This document shows positions 25,945-34,467 of a stretch of DNA of 64,000 bases, one piece after another; the stretch's first letter is position 1, and each line of letters begins with the position of its first letter. The DNA is from Ruminococcus gauvreauii (GTDB taxonomy: Bacteria > Bacillota > Clostridia > Lachnospirales > Lachnospiraceae). The DNA is taken from assembly GCF_025151995.1 (NCBI RefSeq), contig NZ_CP102290.1, positions 806,001 through 870,000 on the forward strand, in the 5' to 3' direction. The position numbers and the translations under genes were made by a program. The notes below the pieces were generated by a model, which made no database searches, had not been told where the DNA came from, and worked only from the letters and a program-made list of their open reading frames with translations.

Positions 25945-26436
25945 TTACATTCTCATCCCTTCATGCAGATATCTGGCAACCTGAAGTATAAATTGTCCGT
26001 TGGTTGGTTTGCTGACTGCCAGAGTCTGTGTGATGCTGCTGTAAAGTTTCCAGTTGCCATGATCCCAGATTCCTGTAACTGCATATCTGATGGCCCGTTC
26101 GACTCCTGCTGCCGTCGCACGCTCCCGCTTCGCGATGGCCGGGTAGATCTCTTTCGTGACCCATATCGTCTCCTCCGTGTTCGCTGCCGCCATGCTGACT
26201 GCCTGGCACAAATACACATATCCCTTCGTATGTACAGGCACACCAAACGCACGCAACAGCTGCCCAGCCTTTCCCCTCCATGCCAGCTCGCTTTTGCTGC
26301 ACCCATGTCTGCTGTGCACATCACACGCAAAACAGCACGTCTCATACCCCTGTGCCGCGCCTAAACTGCATGAATTCTCAGTCAGTGTAAGAAGCACCTC
26401 TCCTGTTTTTAACCCTTCAATCCTATCAACTTCCAT
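25945..26436 (-). CDS. Orphan Spo0A C-terminal (DNA-binding) domain protein with Cys-rich N-terminus
   Basis: 163 residues. From about residue 62 the protein matches the Spo0A output domain: FGVPVHTKGYVYL, TKEIYPAIAKRERATAAG, VERAIRYAV with the recognition helix, WDHGNW and SKPTNGQFI. The Spo0A receiver domain is absent. In its place is a ~60-residue leader with five cysteines (SCSLG, CCFAC, HGC) and two nearby histidines, possibly a metal site. It should bind 0A-box-like DNA without aspartyl-phosphate control. AAGGGG precedes the ATG. Its own upstream region has a TGTCGAG site resembling an 0A box. Canonical Spo0A must lie elsewhere. Confidence 0.85.
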   Translation of the reverse strand: MEVDRIEGLKTGEVLLTLTENSCSLGAAQGYETCCFACDVHSRHGCSKSELAWRGKAGQLLRAFGVPVHTKGYVYLCQAVSMAAANTEETIWVTKEIYPAIAKRERATAAGVERAIRYAVTGIWDHGNWKLYSSITQTLAVSKPTNGQFILQVARYLHEGMRM

Positions 26437-26479
26437 AATATCCCCTTCTGTTTTTTAGATTATTTCGTTTAGTCCTCTA

Positions 26480-26538
26480 ATTATAGAAAAAAATAAATCT
26501 GAAATATCATCCTCGACATTCCAAAACATTCCAAATTC
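26480..26538 (-). promoter_or_regulatory. Upstream region of the Spo0A-like gene: -10 box, 0A-box-like site, tandem repeats
   Basis: On the minus strand a TATAAT (26480-26485) lacks a good -35. TGTCGAG (26512-26518), one base off the 0A box TGTCGAA, lies near -40, where Spo0A activates promoters. Just upstream two copies of TTTGGAATG are spaced 10 bp apart (26517-26536), one helical turn. Confidence 0.45.
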
Positions 26539-26589
26539 GGAATTTTTTGTATAATAATTCAGTTTTTTATAAATATATGATGGATTGGG

Positions 26590-26622
26590 TCAAAAAAAGG
26601 TTACTGCATTTCTGCAGTAACC
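26590..26622 (-). terminator. Terminator after the DegV gene
   Basis: Perfect arms GGTTACTGCA and TGCAGTAACC around a 4-nt loop (26599-26622), followed on the minus strand by seven T. Confidence 0.85.
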
Positions 26623-26644
26623 TGTCGTATGATCCTGATAACTG

Positions 26645-27514
26645 TTATCTGTAACTTCCCAGGAAAAACAGAGCAACCGTACCCGGACCTGAATGTGCTC
26701 CGATGGTAGATCCGACCGGATTAATCAGAATGTCCTCTGTTCCAAATCGTTCTTTGACCAGTCTCGCCACAAACTGCGCATCTTCCAGACAGTCGCCGTG
26801 GCTGATAAAGACGCTGCTCTTCTCACCGGTGTAATCTTTCAGACGCTCTTCCATCATGTTGACCAGTGTGATCAGTGAACGCTTTCTGCCTCGCACCTTG
26901 TTAACCGCAATCAGATGGCCCTCGTCATCGACATGAAGAACGGGTTTGATATTGATCATCGTACCGATGACAGCCGTCATCTTGGATACCCGCCCTCCTC
27001 TGTGGAGATGATTCAGATCATCCACCGTAAACATATGGCACAAATTCAGTTTATGGCCTTCCAGCCACTCGATGATCTCATCCATGGACTTTTCGTTTTC
27101 TTTCATCTGTACCGCGAGATGAACAAGCAGTCCTTCTCCAAGCGACGCACACAGTGAATCGACTACTGCCACCTTTCTCTGCGGATACTCTTCCGCCATT
27201 TCCTCAGCGGCAATCCGGCAGCTGTTGTAGCTCCCGCTAAGCCCTGAAGAAAACGCGATATGCAAAATATCATATCCGTCTTCCATGAATGGCTTCCACA
27301 GCTCCTTTGCATCTTCAGAGTTGACCTGCGATGTCGTAGGCATGGAACCGTTTCTCATTCTGTTATAAAAATCACTGGATTTCAGCTCATTTTCTTTCCG
27401 ATAAGTCGCGCCATCCATTGTGTACGGCAGATACATATAAGGAATCTGATGCTCTCCGTAATATGCTTCCGGTAAATCGGCCATATTGTCCGTTGTTATC
27501 ACAAATTTCTGCAT
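26645..27514 (-). CDS. DegV family fatty-acid-binding protein
   Basis: 289 residues of the DegV/FakB fold. These proteins bind one fatty acid and, with the kinase FakA, present it for phosphorylation. Features: ITTDNMADLPEAYY at the start, MPTTSQVNSEDAKE, the lipid-contact loop IAFSSGLSGSYNSCR, the VVDSLCASLGEGLL segment and GSTIGAHSGPGTVALFFLG at the end. Whether this copy serves FakA or another role is unknown; such genomes usually have several. GGGAGGGG lies before the ATG. Own terminator downstream. Confidence 0.9.
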   Translation of the reverse strand: MQKFVITTDNMADLPEAYYGEHQIPYMYLPYTMDGATYRKENELKSSDFYNRMRNGSMPTTSQVNSEDAKELWKPFMEDGYDILHIAFSSGLSGSYNSCRIAAEEMAEEYPQRKVAVVDSLCASLGEGLLVHLAVQMKENEKSMDEIIEWLEGHKLNLCHMFTVDDLNHLHRGGRVSKMTAVIGTMINIKPVLHVDDEGHLIAVNKVRGRKRSLITLVNMMEERLKDYTGEKSSVFISHGDCLEDAQFVARLVKERFGTEDILINPVGSTIGAHSGPGTVALFFLGSYR

Positions 27515-27578
27515 AATCCCCTCCCATGTTTTTGTTCCATCATACCACTTTTCAAGATGAAATTCAATTCACAACTGT

Positions 27579-28754
27579 TTATTCTTTACGGATCAGCTCC
27601 AGCGCTCTTTCCAGCTGCAGATCTTCCGGGGCATCTTCCGGCTGTTCTATCTCCACATCCGGCTCGATCCCCGTTCCATGGATGTTAATTCCGTTTGGCG
27701 TATAATAACTGGATACCGTAAGCTTTACCACACTGCCGTCATTTAATCCAAATGTTTTCTGAACGATTCCCTTTCCGTATGTCGTAGTACCGACAAGCGT
27801 TCCGACGCCGTAGTCCTTTACTGCCCCTGCAAATATCTCCGCAGAGCTTGCGCTGTTCTGATTGACAAGCACCACAAGCGGCATATCCAGCGGTGTTTTC
27901 CCCTCGCTGAAATGTTCTGTGCGGTTTCCATTCTTATCCTCGGTATATACGAGGAGTCCCTCCGGCATAAATGAGTTCAGCGTATCACACACAGATGTTA
28001 ACAGTCCTCCCGGATTGTCTCTGAGATCTACGATCAGCCGTCCCATTCCCTGCTCCGTGAGCTGCTGACATGCTTTCTGAAACTGTTCCGGTACAACGGC
28101 GGTAAACTGATAGATAACAATATAGCCGACGTCATCCTGCAGCATCTCAGAGGAGACTGCAGGTATCTCAACTTCAGCTTTTTTCAGATCAACTTCTATA
28201 TATCTTTTTTCCGTCTGCCGGTAAACTGTCAGGTGAATCGCATCACTCTCACTGTCCCTGATGGCATCCGAAACCTCAGACAGGTCCTTATCCGCAACAA
28301 GCGTATCTCCGATCTTATAGATGATATCACCTTCCCGTACCCCCGCTTCAGCGGCCGGACTCCCCTCGTAGCAGTGTGCCACCTGCACCATACCGGAATC
28401 CTTATCCTGCATCATCACGACGCCGATGCCTTCGTAATGTCCCTCATTGCTCTGCTGCACGGCCTCATACTCTTCCTTTGTATAATAGCGGGAATACTTA
28501 TCCCCAAGTCCGTCCACAAGGCCTGCATACATTCCCTGTGACAGATCATCACCGTCCGTATCAAACAGATACTCCTGTTCAATAAGATTATCGATCTCCT
28601 CGACTTTCGCTCTGGCTGTCCTGCTCTCCGGAGATGTGTCTCCCCTCCCCTGCAGGAATGTCGTATCCACAAAATGATACATCAGAAACACCAGAATCGC
28701 GACCATCACGCCGAGAATGAAACATTCCAGGCTGTTTTTTCTATTATTCGACAT
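27579..28754 (-). CDS. S41 family carboxyl-terminal processing protease
   Basis: 391 residues. An N-terminal membrane helix (~10-30) places the enzyme outside the cell; a PDZ domain (~85-170, EGIGVVMMQDK, AAEAGVREGDIIYKIG) precedes the catalytic S41 domain with the nucleophile in NQNSASSAEIFAGA and the lysine in TTYGKGIVQ. Homologues such as CtpB cut cell-envelope or sporulation signalling proteins. Position after ftsEX is conserved in Firmicutes and suggests cell-wall control. Either GTG 28760 or ATG 28754 is possible; the ATG is chosen, with GGGGTG just upstream. Confidence 0.92.
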   Translation of the reverse strand: MSNNRKNSLECFILGVMVAILVFLMYHFVDTTFLQGRGDTSPESRTARAKVEEIDNLIEQEYLFDTDGDDLSQGMYAGLVDGLGDKYSRYYTKEEYEAVQQSNEGHYEGIGVVMMQDKDSGMVQVAHCYEGSPAAEAGVREGDIIYKIGDTLVADKDLSEVSDAIRDSESDAIHLTVYRQTEKRYIEVDLKKAEVEIPAVSSEMLQDDVGYIVIYQFTAVVPEQFQKACQQLTEQGMGRLIVDLRDNPGGLLTSVCDTLNSFMPEGLLVYTEDKNGNRTEHFSEGKTPLDMPLVVLVNQNSASSAEIFAGAVKDYGVGTLVGTTTYGKGIVQKTFGLNDGSVVKLTVSSYYTPNGINIHGTGIEPDVEIEQPEDAPEDLQLERALELIRKE

Positions 28755-28773
28755 AATCACCCCAAACAGGAGA

Positions 28774-28801
28774 GCTTCAAAAGACCTATGTCCTTTGAAG
28801 C
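28774..28801. repeat. Imperfect inverted repeat upstream of the S41 protease gene
   Basis: GCTTCAAA and TTTGAAGC form the arms (28774-28801) around a partly paired centre. No T-run follows on either strand. It lies 20 bp before the protease start and may shape the ftsX-protease mRNA. Confidence 0.5.
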
Positions 28802-28825
28802 CCTCATTTCTTTCATACTATTGTT

Positions 28826-28920
28826 GTAACTGTTCAGGACAGCGCATCTTCCTGACCGGAAAATCCGGTCAGGAAGCATCGGATATTCATCCGATGTGGG
28901 AATTGGTCCTGAACTGTTAC
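28826..28920. repeat. Three-way-junction inverted-repeat element between ftsX and the protease gene
   Basis: Outer 15-nt arms (28826-28840 and 28906-28920) pair with one mismatch. Inside are a perfect 13-bp hairpin (28848-28860 with 28864-28876, loop AAA) and an 8-bp hairpin CATCGGAT/ATCCGATG (28877-28896). The 95-bp symmetric design looks like a mobile palindromic unit or structured RNA rather than a simple terminator; no T-run follows. Confidence 0.65.
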
Positions 28921-28926
28921 TTTATA

Positions 28927-29835
28927 TTATACTCTGAGATGTTTCCTAATAGTAATCACACTTCCGATCAGACCGATACCCATTCCAAGAATCAGCCCTG
29001 CCGGAACCAGTACTTCAAAGACCTGGCGCACTTCCAGGAATGAAACAATGCTGGTCAGCACGTTGAATCTCTCCAGAATATATCCGATCGTCTTATTGTA
29101 CATAAAATACAGGATCAGAAGCGGTATTGCGGCACCGATGAGACCGATGATCAGTCCCTCAATGATAAACGGTGCGCGGACAAATCCGTTTGTAGCTCCG
29201 ATCAGTTTCATGATGCCGATCTCTTCTCTGCGGACGGCGATTCCTACTGATACCGTATTGCTGATAAGGAATATGGCAACCGCCAGCAGTATGCCGATGA
29301 TTGCAACAGAGATCATCCCCAGCAGACGGTTAAACGTCGTCAGCGTATTCGCCGCTCCTTCAGAATGATTGACATTCTTGACGCCGCTCAGACCTTCAAT
29401 GTATGTAATCAGATCAGCCTGATGTTCTATCTTGTCAACTTTCACAACGTAGTTTGCCGCATTGCTGAGCGGATTGTCGTTTTCAAATCCTTCTGCGGCA
29501 TCCTCCGCATCCTTGAAATAATCTTTTTTAAATTCCTCCCAGGCCTGCTGTGCAGAGACGTAATCGACCTCTGTGACCTCCGTACGCGCCTTGATCTGTT
29601 CTCCAATCGCATCAATCGTCGCCTGGTCGGCATCCTCGTCAAAGAATACGGTGATGGACACGCCCTCTTCCACATTTTTGACAATATAATTAAAATTGAT
29701 AACAATAGAAAACACAAGTCCAAACAGAAAAACACAGGCTGCTATCGTCGCTATGGAAGCAAGTGAAAAAATAATATTTCTGCCGATATTGACAACGCCC
29801 TGCTTTGCACTGTATCCGATCGTACTAATTCGCAT
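28927..29835 (-). CDS. ftsX: Cell division ABC transporter permease-like protein FtsX
   Basis: 302 residues, four membrane helices (one near 20-45, three in the last 140 residues), with a large extracellular loop after the first helix that in relatives contacts peptidoglycan hydrolases. Typical motifs are VSITVFFDEDA, NAANYVVKVD and IGIMKLIGATNGFVRAPFIIEG. FtsX transmits ATP hydrolysis by FtsE to activate cell-wall hydrolases. The frame extends to GTG 29844, but AAGGTG sits 6 nt before the ATG at 29835, which overlaps the end of ftsE by 11 nt. Confidence 0.95.
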   Translation of the reverse strand: MRISTIGYSAKQGVVNIGRNIIFSLASIATIAACVFLFGLVFSIVINFNYIVKNVEEGVSITVFFDEDADQATIDAIGEQIKARTEVTEVDYVSAQQAWEEFKKDYFKDAEDAAEGFENDNPLSNAANYVVKVDKIEHQADLITYIEGLSGVKNVNHSEGAANTLTTFNRLLGMISVAIIGILLAVAIFLISNTVSVGIAVRREEIGIMKLIGATNGFVRAPFIIEGLIIGLIGAAIPLLILYFMYNKTIGYILERFNVLTSIVSFLEVRQVFEVLVPAGLILGMGIGLIGSVITIRKHLRV

Positions 29836-30508
29836 GGTATTCACCTTCTTGTTCGTCGCTTACAATGACGCCTTTCTTCATCGCGATCACACGCTTTTTC
29901 ATAGTGTTTACGATGTCACGGTTATGAGTAACGACCAGTACAGTGGTTCCACGCTCGTTGATTTCCTCCAGAAGCTTCATGATTTCAAATGAAGTCTTAG
30001 GATCCAGATTTCCCGTGGGCTCATCCGCAAGCAGAATATCCGGTCTGTTGACAAGCGCTCTTGCCAGTGCAACCCTCTGCTGCTCACCTCCGGACAGCTC
30101 CTTCGGAAATGACTTATATTTTTCCGCCAGACCTACCAGAGTGAGAACCTCCGGCACTCTTTTTTTAATCACCCTGTTAGGGCGTTCGATGACGCGCTGA
30201 GCAAATGCTACATTTTCAAAGACATTTCTGTCTTTGAGCAGACGGAAGTCCTGGAATACAACACCGACCCCACGGCGGTACTTCGGTACTTTTCTGCGCT
30301 TCATCGTGTTCAGTATCTGGCCGTTAACTTCGATTGTGCCGTCTGTGGGTTCCAACTCTTTTAAAAGCAGTTTGATCAATGTGGATTTCCCGGATCCACT
30401 GTTCCCCACAACAAAAACAAATTCCCCCTTATCAATCTGCAAATCCATTCGGTCAATAGCCGGCTGGCCTTTTCCGTACGATTTGCTTACGCCCTTTAAC
30501 GTAATCAT
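29825..30508 (-). CDS. ftsE: Cell division ATP-binding protein FtsE
   Basis: 227-residue ABC ATPase with GNSGSGKST (Walker A), LSGGEQQRVALARAL (signature), ILLADEPTGNLD (Walker B) and the His switch VVTHNRD. Partner of FtsX in controlling septal or lateral wall hydrolases. It begins 13 bp after the CdaR/PucR regulator stop, with AGGAGG in the gap, so ftsEX is probably transcribed together with that regulator. Confidence 0.97.
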   Translation of the reverse strand: MITLKGVSKSYGKGQPAIDRMDLQIDKGEFVFVVGNSGSGKSTLIKLLLKELEPTDGTIEVNGQILNTMKRRKVPKYRRGVGVVFQDFRLLKDRNVFENVAFAQRVIERPNRVIKKRVPEVLTLVGLAEKYKSFPKELSGGEQQRVALARALVNRPDILLADEPTGNLDPKTSFEIMKLLEEINERGTTVLVVTHNRDIVNTMKKRVIAMKKGVIVSDEQEGEYHAN

Positions 30509-30521
30509 AATTTCCTCCTGA

Positions 30522-31610
30522 CTAGTAATCCAAGGTTTCCATGTACTGCATGTACCGTACTACCATTAACGCAATCTTAAACGTAATGGCATCCTCAAAT
30601 ACACGCAGATCCAGTCCGGTACTCTTTTGAAGCTTGTCCAGGCGATATACCAGTGTGTTTCTGTGAATATACAGCTGTCTGGATGTCTCAGAAACGTTCA
30701 GGCTGTTCTCAAAGAACTTATTGATTGTCACCAGAGTCTCTTCATCAAAATCATCCGGCGATTTATCTGCAAAAATTTCTTTGATAAACATTTTACACAG
30801 CGGAATCGGAAGCTGATAGATCAGCCGGCCGATGCCGAGTGAACTGTAAGCGATGACATCGCGGTCACCAAAAAAGATCTTTCCGACATCCAGCGCCATT
30901 CTGGCTTCTTTGTAGGACCTCGAAACTTCTTTCAGTTCTTTTACGATCGTTCCATAGGCAATGTGGGTTTCGCCTACCGTACCGTAGCCAAGCGTATCCA
31001 GAATGGAAACCGCAATTTTATTCATTTCGTCATACCCGTCTGTCTCAGAGAGCTCTTTGACGATAATGATATTCTTTTCATCGACTGCTGTGATGAAGTC
31101 ACCGTTCTTTCCATGGAACATGTTTTTAATGCATTCCAGCAGATTGTAATCTTTGCTCTGATTGGTCTCCAGTATAAATACAACCCTTCTGGCGTTCACT
31201 TCGATATGTAGCTTTTTCGCACGGTTATAGATATCGACAAGCAGAAGATTATCCAGCAAAAGGTTCTTGATAAAATTATCTTTATCAAAACGCTCTTTAT
31301 AGGCAATCAACAGATTCTCAATCTGAAATGCCGCCAGCTTGCCAATCATATAGATATCTTCACTTCCGCCGCCTGCGATCAGTACGTACTCCAGCTGGTG
31401 TTCATCATACACCTTGAAATACTGAAATCCCTTGATCACCTGGCTGTCCGCCTGCGACTCAACGAAACTCAATACTTCCGCACTGCTGGCAACCTGTTCA
31501 GCAAAGGTCGATACCAGAACTTTTCCCTCAATATCCATGATGCACAGATCTGCTCTGGATATTGTCTTTAAGCCTTCGATTGTATTTTGAAGTATTTGAT
31601 TTGAAATCAT
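30522..31610 (-). CDS. CdaR/PucR-family transcriptional regulator
   Basis: 362 residues. The N-terminal ~130 residues resemble the diacid-recognition domain (ISNQILQNTIEGLKTISRAD, MDIEGKVLVSTF); a middle GGDEF-like/CdaR region follows (IILVKE... DTLGYG, KEARMALDVGKIFFG), and the C-terminal PucR helix-turn-helix reads NVSETSRQLYIHRNTLVYRL. Such proteins typically control catabolic genes and sense small metabolites. Its placement directly in front of ftsEX is unusual; ligand and targets unknown. GGGGTATCAAT precedes the ATG. Confidence 0.88.
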   Translation of the reverse strand: MISNQILQNTIEGLKTISRADLCIMDIEGKVLVSTFAEQVASSAEVLSFVESQADSQVIKGFQYFKVYDEHQLEYVLIAGGGSEDIYMIGKLAAFQIENLLIAYKERFDKDNFIKNLLLDNLLLVDIYNRAKKLHIEVNARRVVFILETNQSKDYNLLECIKNMFHGKNGDFITAVDEKNIIIVKELSETDGYDEMNKIAVSILDTLGYGTVGETHIAYGTIVKELKEVSRSYKEARMALDVGKIFFGDRDVIAYSSLGIGRLIYQLPIPLCKMFIKEIFADKSPDDFDEETLVTINKFFENSLNVSETSRQLYIHRNTLVYRLDKLQKSTGLDLRVFEDAITFKIALMVVRYMQYMETLDY

Positions 31611-31733
31611 ATTGATACCCCTTTTTTGCGTTTTCTAAAGGAAAACAAAAATCCCTTAGAATATATTTTAATACAATTACACAAAAAAAGAAAGAGAAAA
31701 TACAATTTTTTTAACAAACTTTTCATTTTTTCG

Positions 31734-32585
31734 TCATTCGTAACGCAAAAAGCCTTCTCCGAGTACCTCTCTCGCGTCCGTCACAATCACAAAAGCACGT
31801 TCATCCAACCTGTGTATGATTTCCTTCACATAGACAATCTGCTTCTTCGGAACCACACAGAACAACATGATTTTTTCTTTTCCGGAATACATTCCGTGTA
31901 CCGTTATCCCTGTCGTTCCTCTCTTCAGTTCCTTCATAAGCGTCTGTGAAATCACCTGATGCTTCTCCGTTATAATAAACGCTGCTTTGGAAAATTTCAA
32001 CCCCTCAATTATACCGTCACTGACTTTTGAGATGACAAAAATGGCTACAACCGCATATAAAACCATGGAAAATCCGAAAACAAGCGCCCCAAAAAAAACG
32101 ATGATCCAGTCGATCACCTGCATGATCTGAGAGGCGGAATACCACGGAAATTTTTTCTGAAGCAGAGCGGCAGCCATGTCACTCCCTCCTGTTGTCCCGC
32201 GCCCGGAAAATGCCAGTCCGATCCCCAGGCCCTGTATTGCGCCGCCGCACAGCGCAGCAAGCATCAGATCGCCTTCAATGATCGGAATCTGCGGGAGAAT
32301 GGAAAGCCACACGGAAAGACTGATCATCCCCACAAACGAACGTTTCAGAAACTGAAATCCTTTGATCTTTATTCCGATCAAAAACAGAGGAACATTCAGA
32401 ACCGCAGTCGTGATACCGAGCGGCATGCCTCCGGGTATCAGTTGTTTTGTAAGCTCTTTGATCAGAATCGCAATCCCCGAAAAACCGCCGGTTACCATTC
32501 CAAGTGGATCAAACACGGAATTGATGGAAACAGCCATGGCGGCTGTTCCTGCAATTATCAGTAAATACTCTTTTTTGCTTGTCAT
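31734..32585 (-). CDS. YitT family membrane protein
   Basis: 283 residues with five or six membrane helices (YitT/DUF161, residues ~1-200; examples GTAAMAVSINSVFDPLGMVTG, GGAIQGLGIGLAFSGRGTTGG) and a C-terminal DUF2179 ferredoxin-like domain (GTTGITVHGMYSGKEK, VVTDAREVLGEGF). Function is not established for the family. The frame is open to 32609, but CGGAGG lies 8 nt before the ATG at 32585. Confidence 0.9.
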   Translation of the reverse strand: MTSKKEYLLIIAGTAAMAVSINSVFDPLGMVTGGFSGIAILIKELTKQLIPGGMPLGITTAVLNVPLFLIGIKIKGFQFLKRSFVGMISLSVWLSILPQIPIIEGDLMLAALCGGAIQGLGIGLAFSGRGTTGGSDMAAALLQKKFPWYSASQIMQVIDWIIVFFGALVFGFSMVLYAVVAIFVISKVSDGIIEGLKFSKAAFIITEKHQVISQTLMKELKRGTTGITVHGMYSGKEKIMLFCVVPKKQIVYVKEIIHRLDERAFVIVTDAREVLGEGFLRYE

Positions 32586-32667
32586 AAAACGACCTCCGCT
32601 GCAACACAATATGTCTAGTAAGAGTATTCGTAATTCCCCAAAATATATTCAGCTAAATCACCGGCTC

Positions 32668-34455
32668 CTAAGCATTATCTTCCAACTGTTTTTTCAAATA
32701 TCTTCCGACAATTTTAGAAAAATACTCAATATCACGGATATACGCAAAGTCCTTTCCGAATATTTTCTTCTCTGCCTCCAGGTCCTTTTCTTCACCGGCA
32801 AACACACCAAGCACAGAAATTCCCTGACTCCTGAGACGGCGCACTTCAAATCCTGTATCTTTGATCGCATATTCGCCCTGATACGGTTGTGGGTTTCGGG
32901 CATTCGGTCTGTTCAAGATCACATCATACGGTCTCCCGTCGCTCAGAATAATCAATATTTTCTTTTCCTCATCCCGGTTCAGAAGCTCCTGGGCTGCAGC
33001 CTTGACGGCAAGTCCATCCCTGTTATTTGAAGATGTCGTAAACTCGAAAATTCGTTCATTTTCAGACCGCGGATCATCGTATTCCCTGTATCGCTGAATG
33101 ATGGTGTAATCCCAGAATGTGCAGAAACTTGTGACACGATGCGGAATCCGCACACTGCTCAGAGCTTCCATAATAATATAAGCCTGAAGTACCACCTTAT
33201 CCTGCCGCGGACGCTGTGAACCGCTGGCATCGATCAGCACCTCTACCACAAAGTCCTGGGTGCTTGTCTTTTCTTCTTTCCGGAACAGTTTTGCATCCTG
33301 TGTTCTGCCCGCCTTCCACAGCCTGGACGGAATCAGAATCCCCCTGTCACTGATAGTCTCTGATACCTCATCCCTCATAACCAGCGCCTTTTTCAGGGTA
33401 TCGGAAAGCACTGCTATATTGCGCTTAACCACACGGTGATAATCATAGTACGCATACTTATTCTTCGCCTGCTGCTTTTTGGCATATTCATACTGATAAT
33501 TGCGCGTGACCGGGCTTCGCAGTATCCCGTCTGTGAAATACAGGCTGCAGTCTGAATGAAGCCCCTTACACAGCTGAAAATTCATCCTTTTCTCCTGAAG
33601 CGTAGACAGATATGTCTTGCCGAAATTCAGCTCCACATAGGAATAGACCTTCTGCATCGCTTCTTCATCCACGACGACCACCTTTTTCTTACGCAATCCT
33701 TCCTGATCCGAAAGCTCTTCTTTCTCCTCACTGTCCGGTGTTCTGGTAGCCGTCATATCCTGGCTGACCTTGTCCAGATAGGCTTCCAGATTTTCCTCAT
33801 ACATCTCTTCCGTCAGAAAATCTTTCCAGCTGTACTCGGCGAGCTCCTCCATCGTGACAGAGAGTATGTGTTCCAGTGTTCCATAGGTCTGTTCGTACCC
33901 CGGCTCCACCCACAGATTGTACAGCTCGTCGATTGCCTCAATCACATCCCGGGTAGTCTCTGCATACTTCAGCTTGTAAATGCGCTCCATATTCTTTCGG
34001 ACAGCGCTGCTCACCACGTATTCACCCTGTATTTTCTCCCGGAACAGCGCTGCTTTCAGCCTGCCGATCTCACTCTTCACAAGATGATGAAAATCAAATT
34101 CCAGCGTATCCTCCAGCGCCCGCCTGCGTATCTCAGGCACGCCGCTTCTCTCACTGGCAATCCTGCCCTCGACAGCCTCCTCGATACACATCTGTGCAAT
34201 CGTCATCAGCGAGGCCTCATCCGCGTGAATGTACAGCTTTTTCACAAGATAGAGGCTCAGATCTTCCTTACAGAAATATTTGGCAAACGCCCCCTGCTTG
34301 ATGCCATCATAAAGAGCGATATATTTTGATTTTAAAAAGGCATCCACATCCGGCCTGGCTTCCAGTGTATAATCTCCACATACTGTCCAGATCAGGTTTT
34401 TGATCCGGTTTTCAATCTCCAGCTGATATTCTTCTCTCATATTTTCATCCATCAT
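32668..34455 (-). CDS. VWA-domain protein, partner of a MoxR ATPase
   Basis: 595 residues. The long N-terminal region is helical and charged; the C-terminal ~200 residues form a von Willebrand A domain with a metal site DASGSQRPRQ and IILSDGRPYD. The architecture matches NorD/CobT-like proteins that act with MoxR AAA+ ATPases to insert metals or remodel enzymes. The MoxR gene ends 12 bp upstream on the same strand, so the two form a unit. The client protein is not in the window. AAGGAG precedes the ATG. Confidence 0.88.
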   Translation of the reverse strand: MMDENMREEYQLEIENRIKNLIWTVCGDYTLEARPDVDAFLKSKYIALYDGIKQGAFAKYFCKEDLSLYLVKKLYIHADEASLMTIAQMCIEEAVEGRIASERSGVPEIRRRALEDTLEFDFHHLVKSEIGRLKAALFREKIQGEYVVSSAVRKNMERIYKLKYAETTRDVIEAIDELYNLWVEPGYEQTYGTLEHILSVTMEELAEYSWKDFLTEEMYEENLEAYLDKVSQDMTATRTPDSEEKEELSDQEGLRKKKVVVVDEEAMQKVYSYVELNFGKTYLSTLQEKRMNFQLCKGLHSDCSLYFTDGILRSPVTRNYQYEYAKKQQAKNKYAYYDYHRVVKRNIAVLSDTLKKALVMRDEVSETISDRGILIPSRLWKAGRTQDAKLFRKEEKTSTQDFVVEVLIDASGSQRPRQDKVVLQAYIIMEALSSVRIPHRVTSFCTFWDYTIIQRYREYDDPRSENERIFEFTTSSNNRDGLAVKAAAQELLNRDEEKKILIILSDGRPYDVILNRPNARNPQPYQGEYAIKDTGFEVRRLRSQGISVLGVFAGEEKDLEAEKKIFGKDFAYIRDIEYFSKIVGRYLKKQLEDNA

Positions 34456-34467
34456 AGATATTACTCC

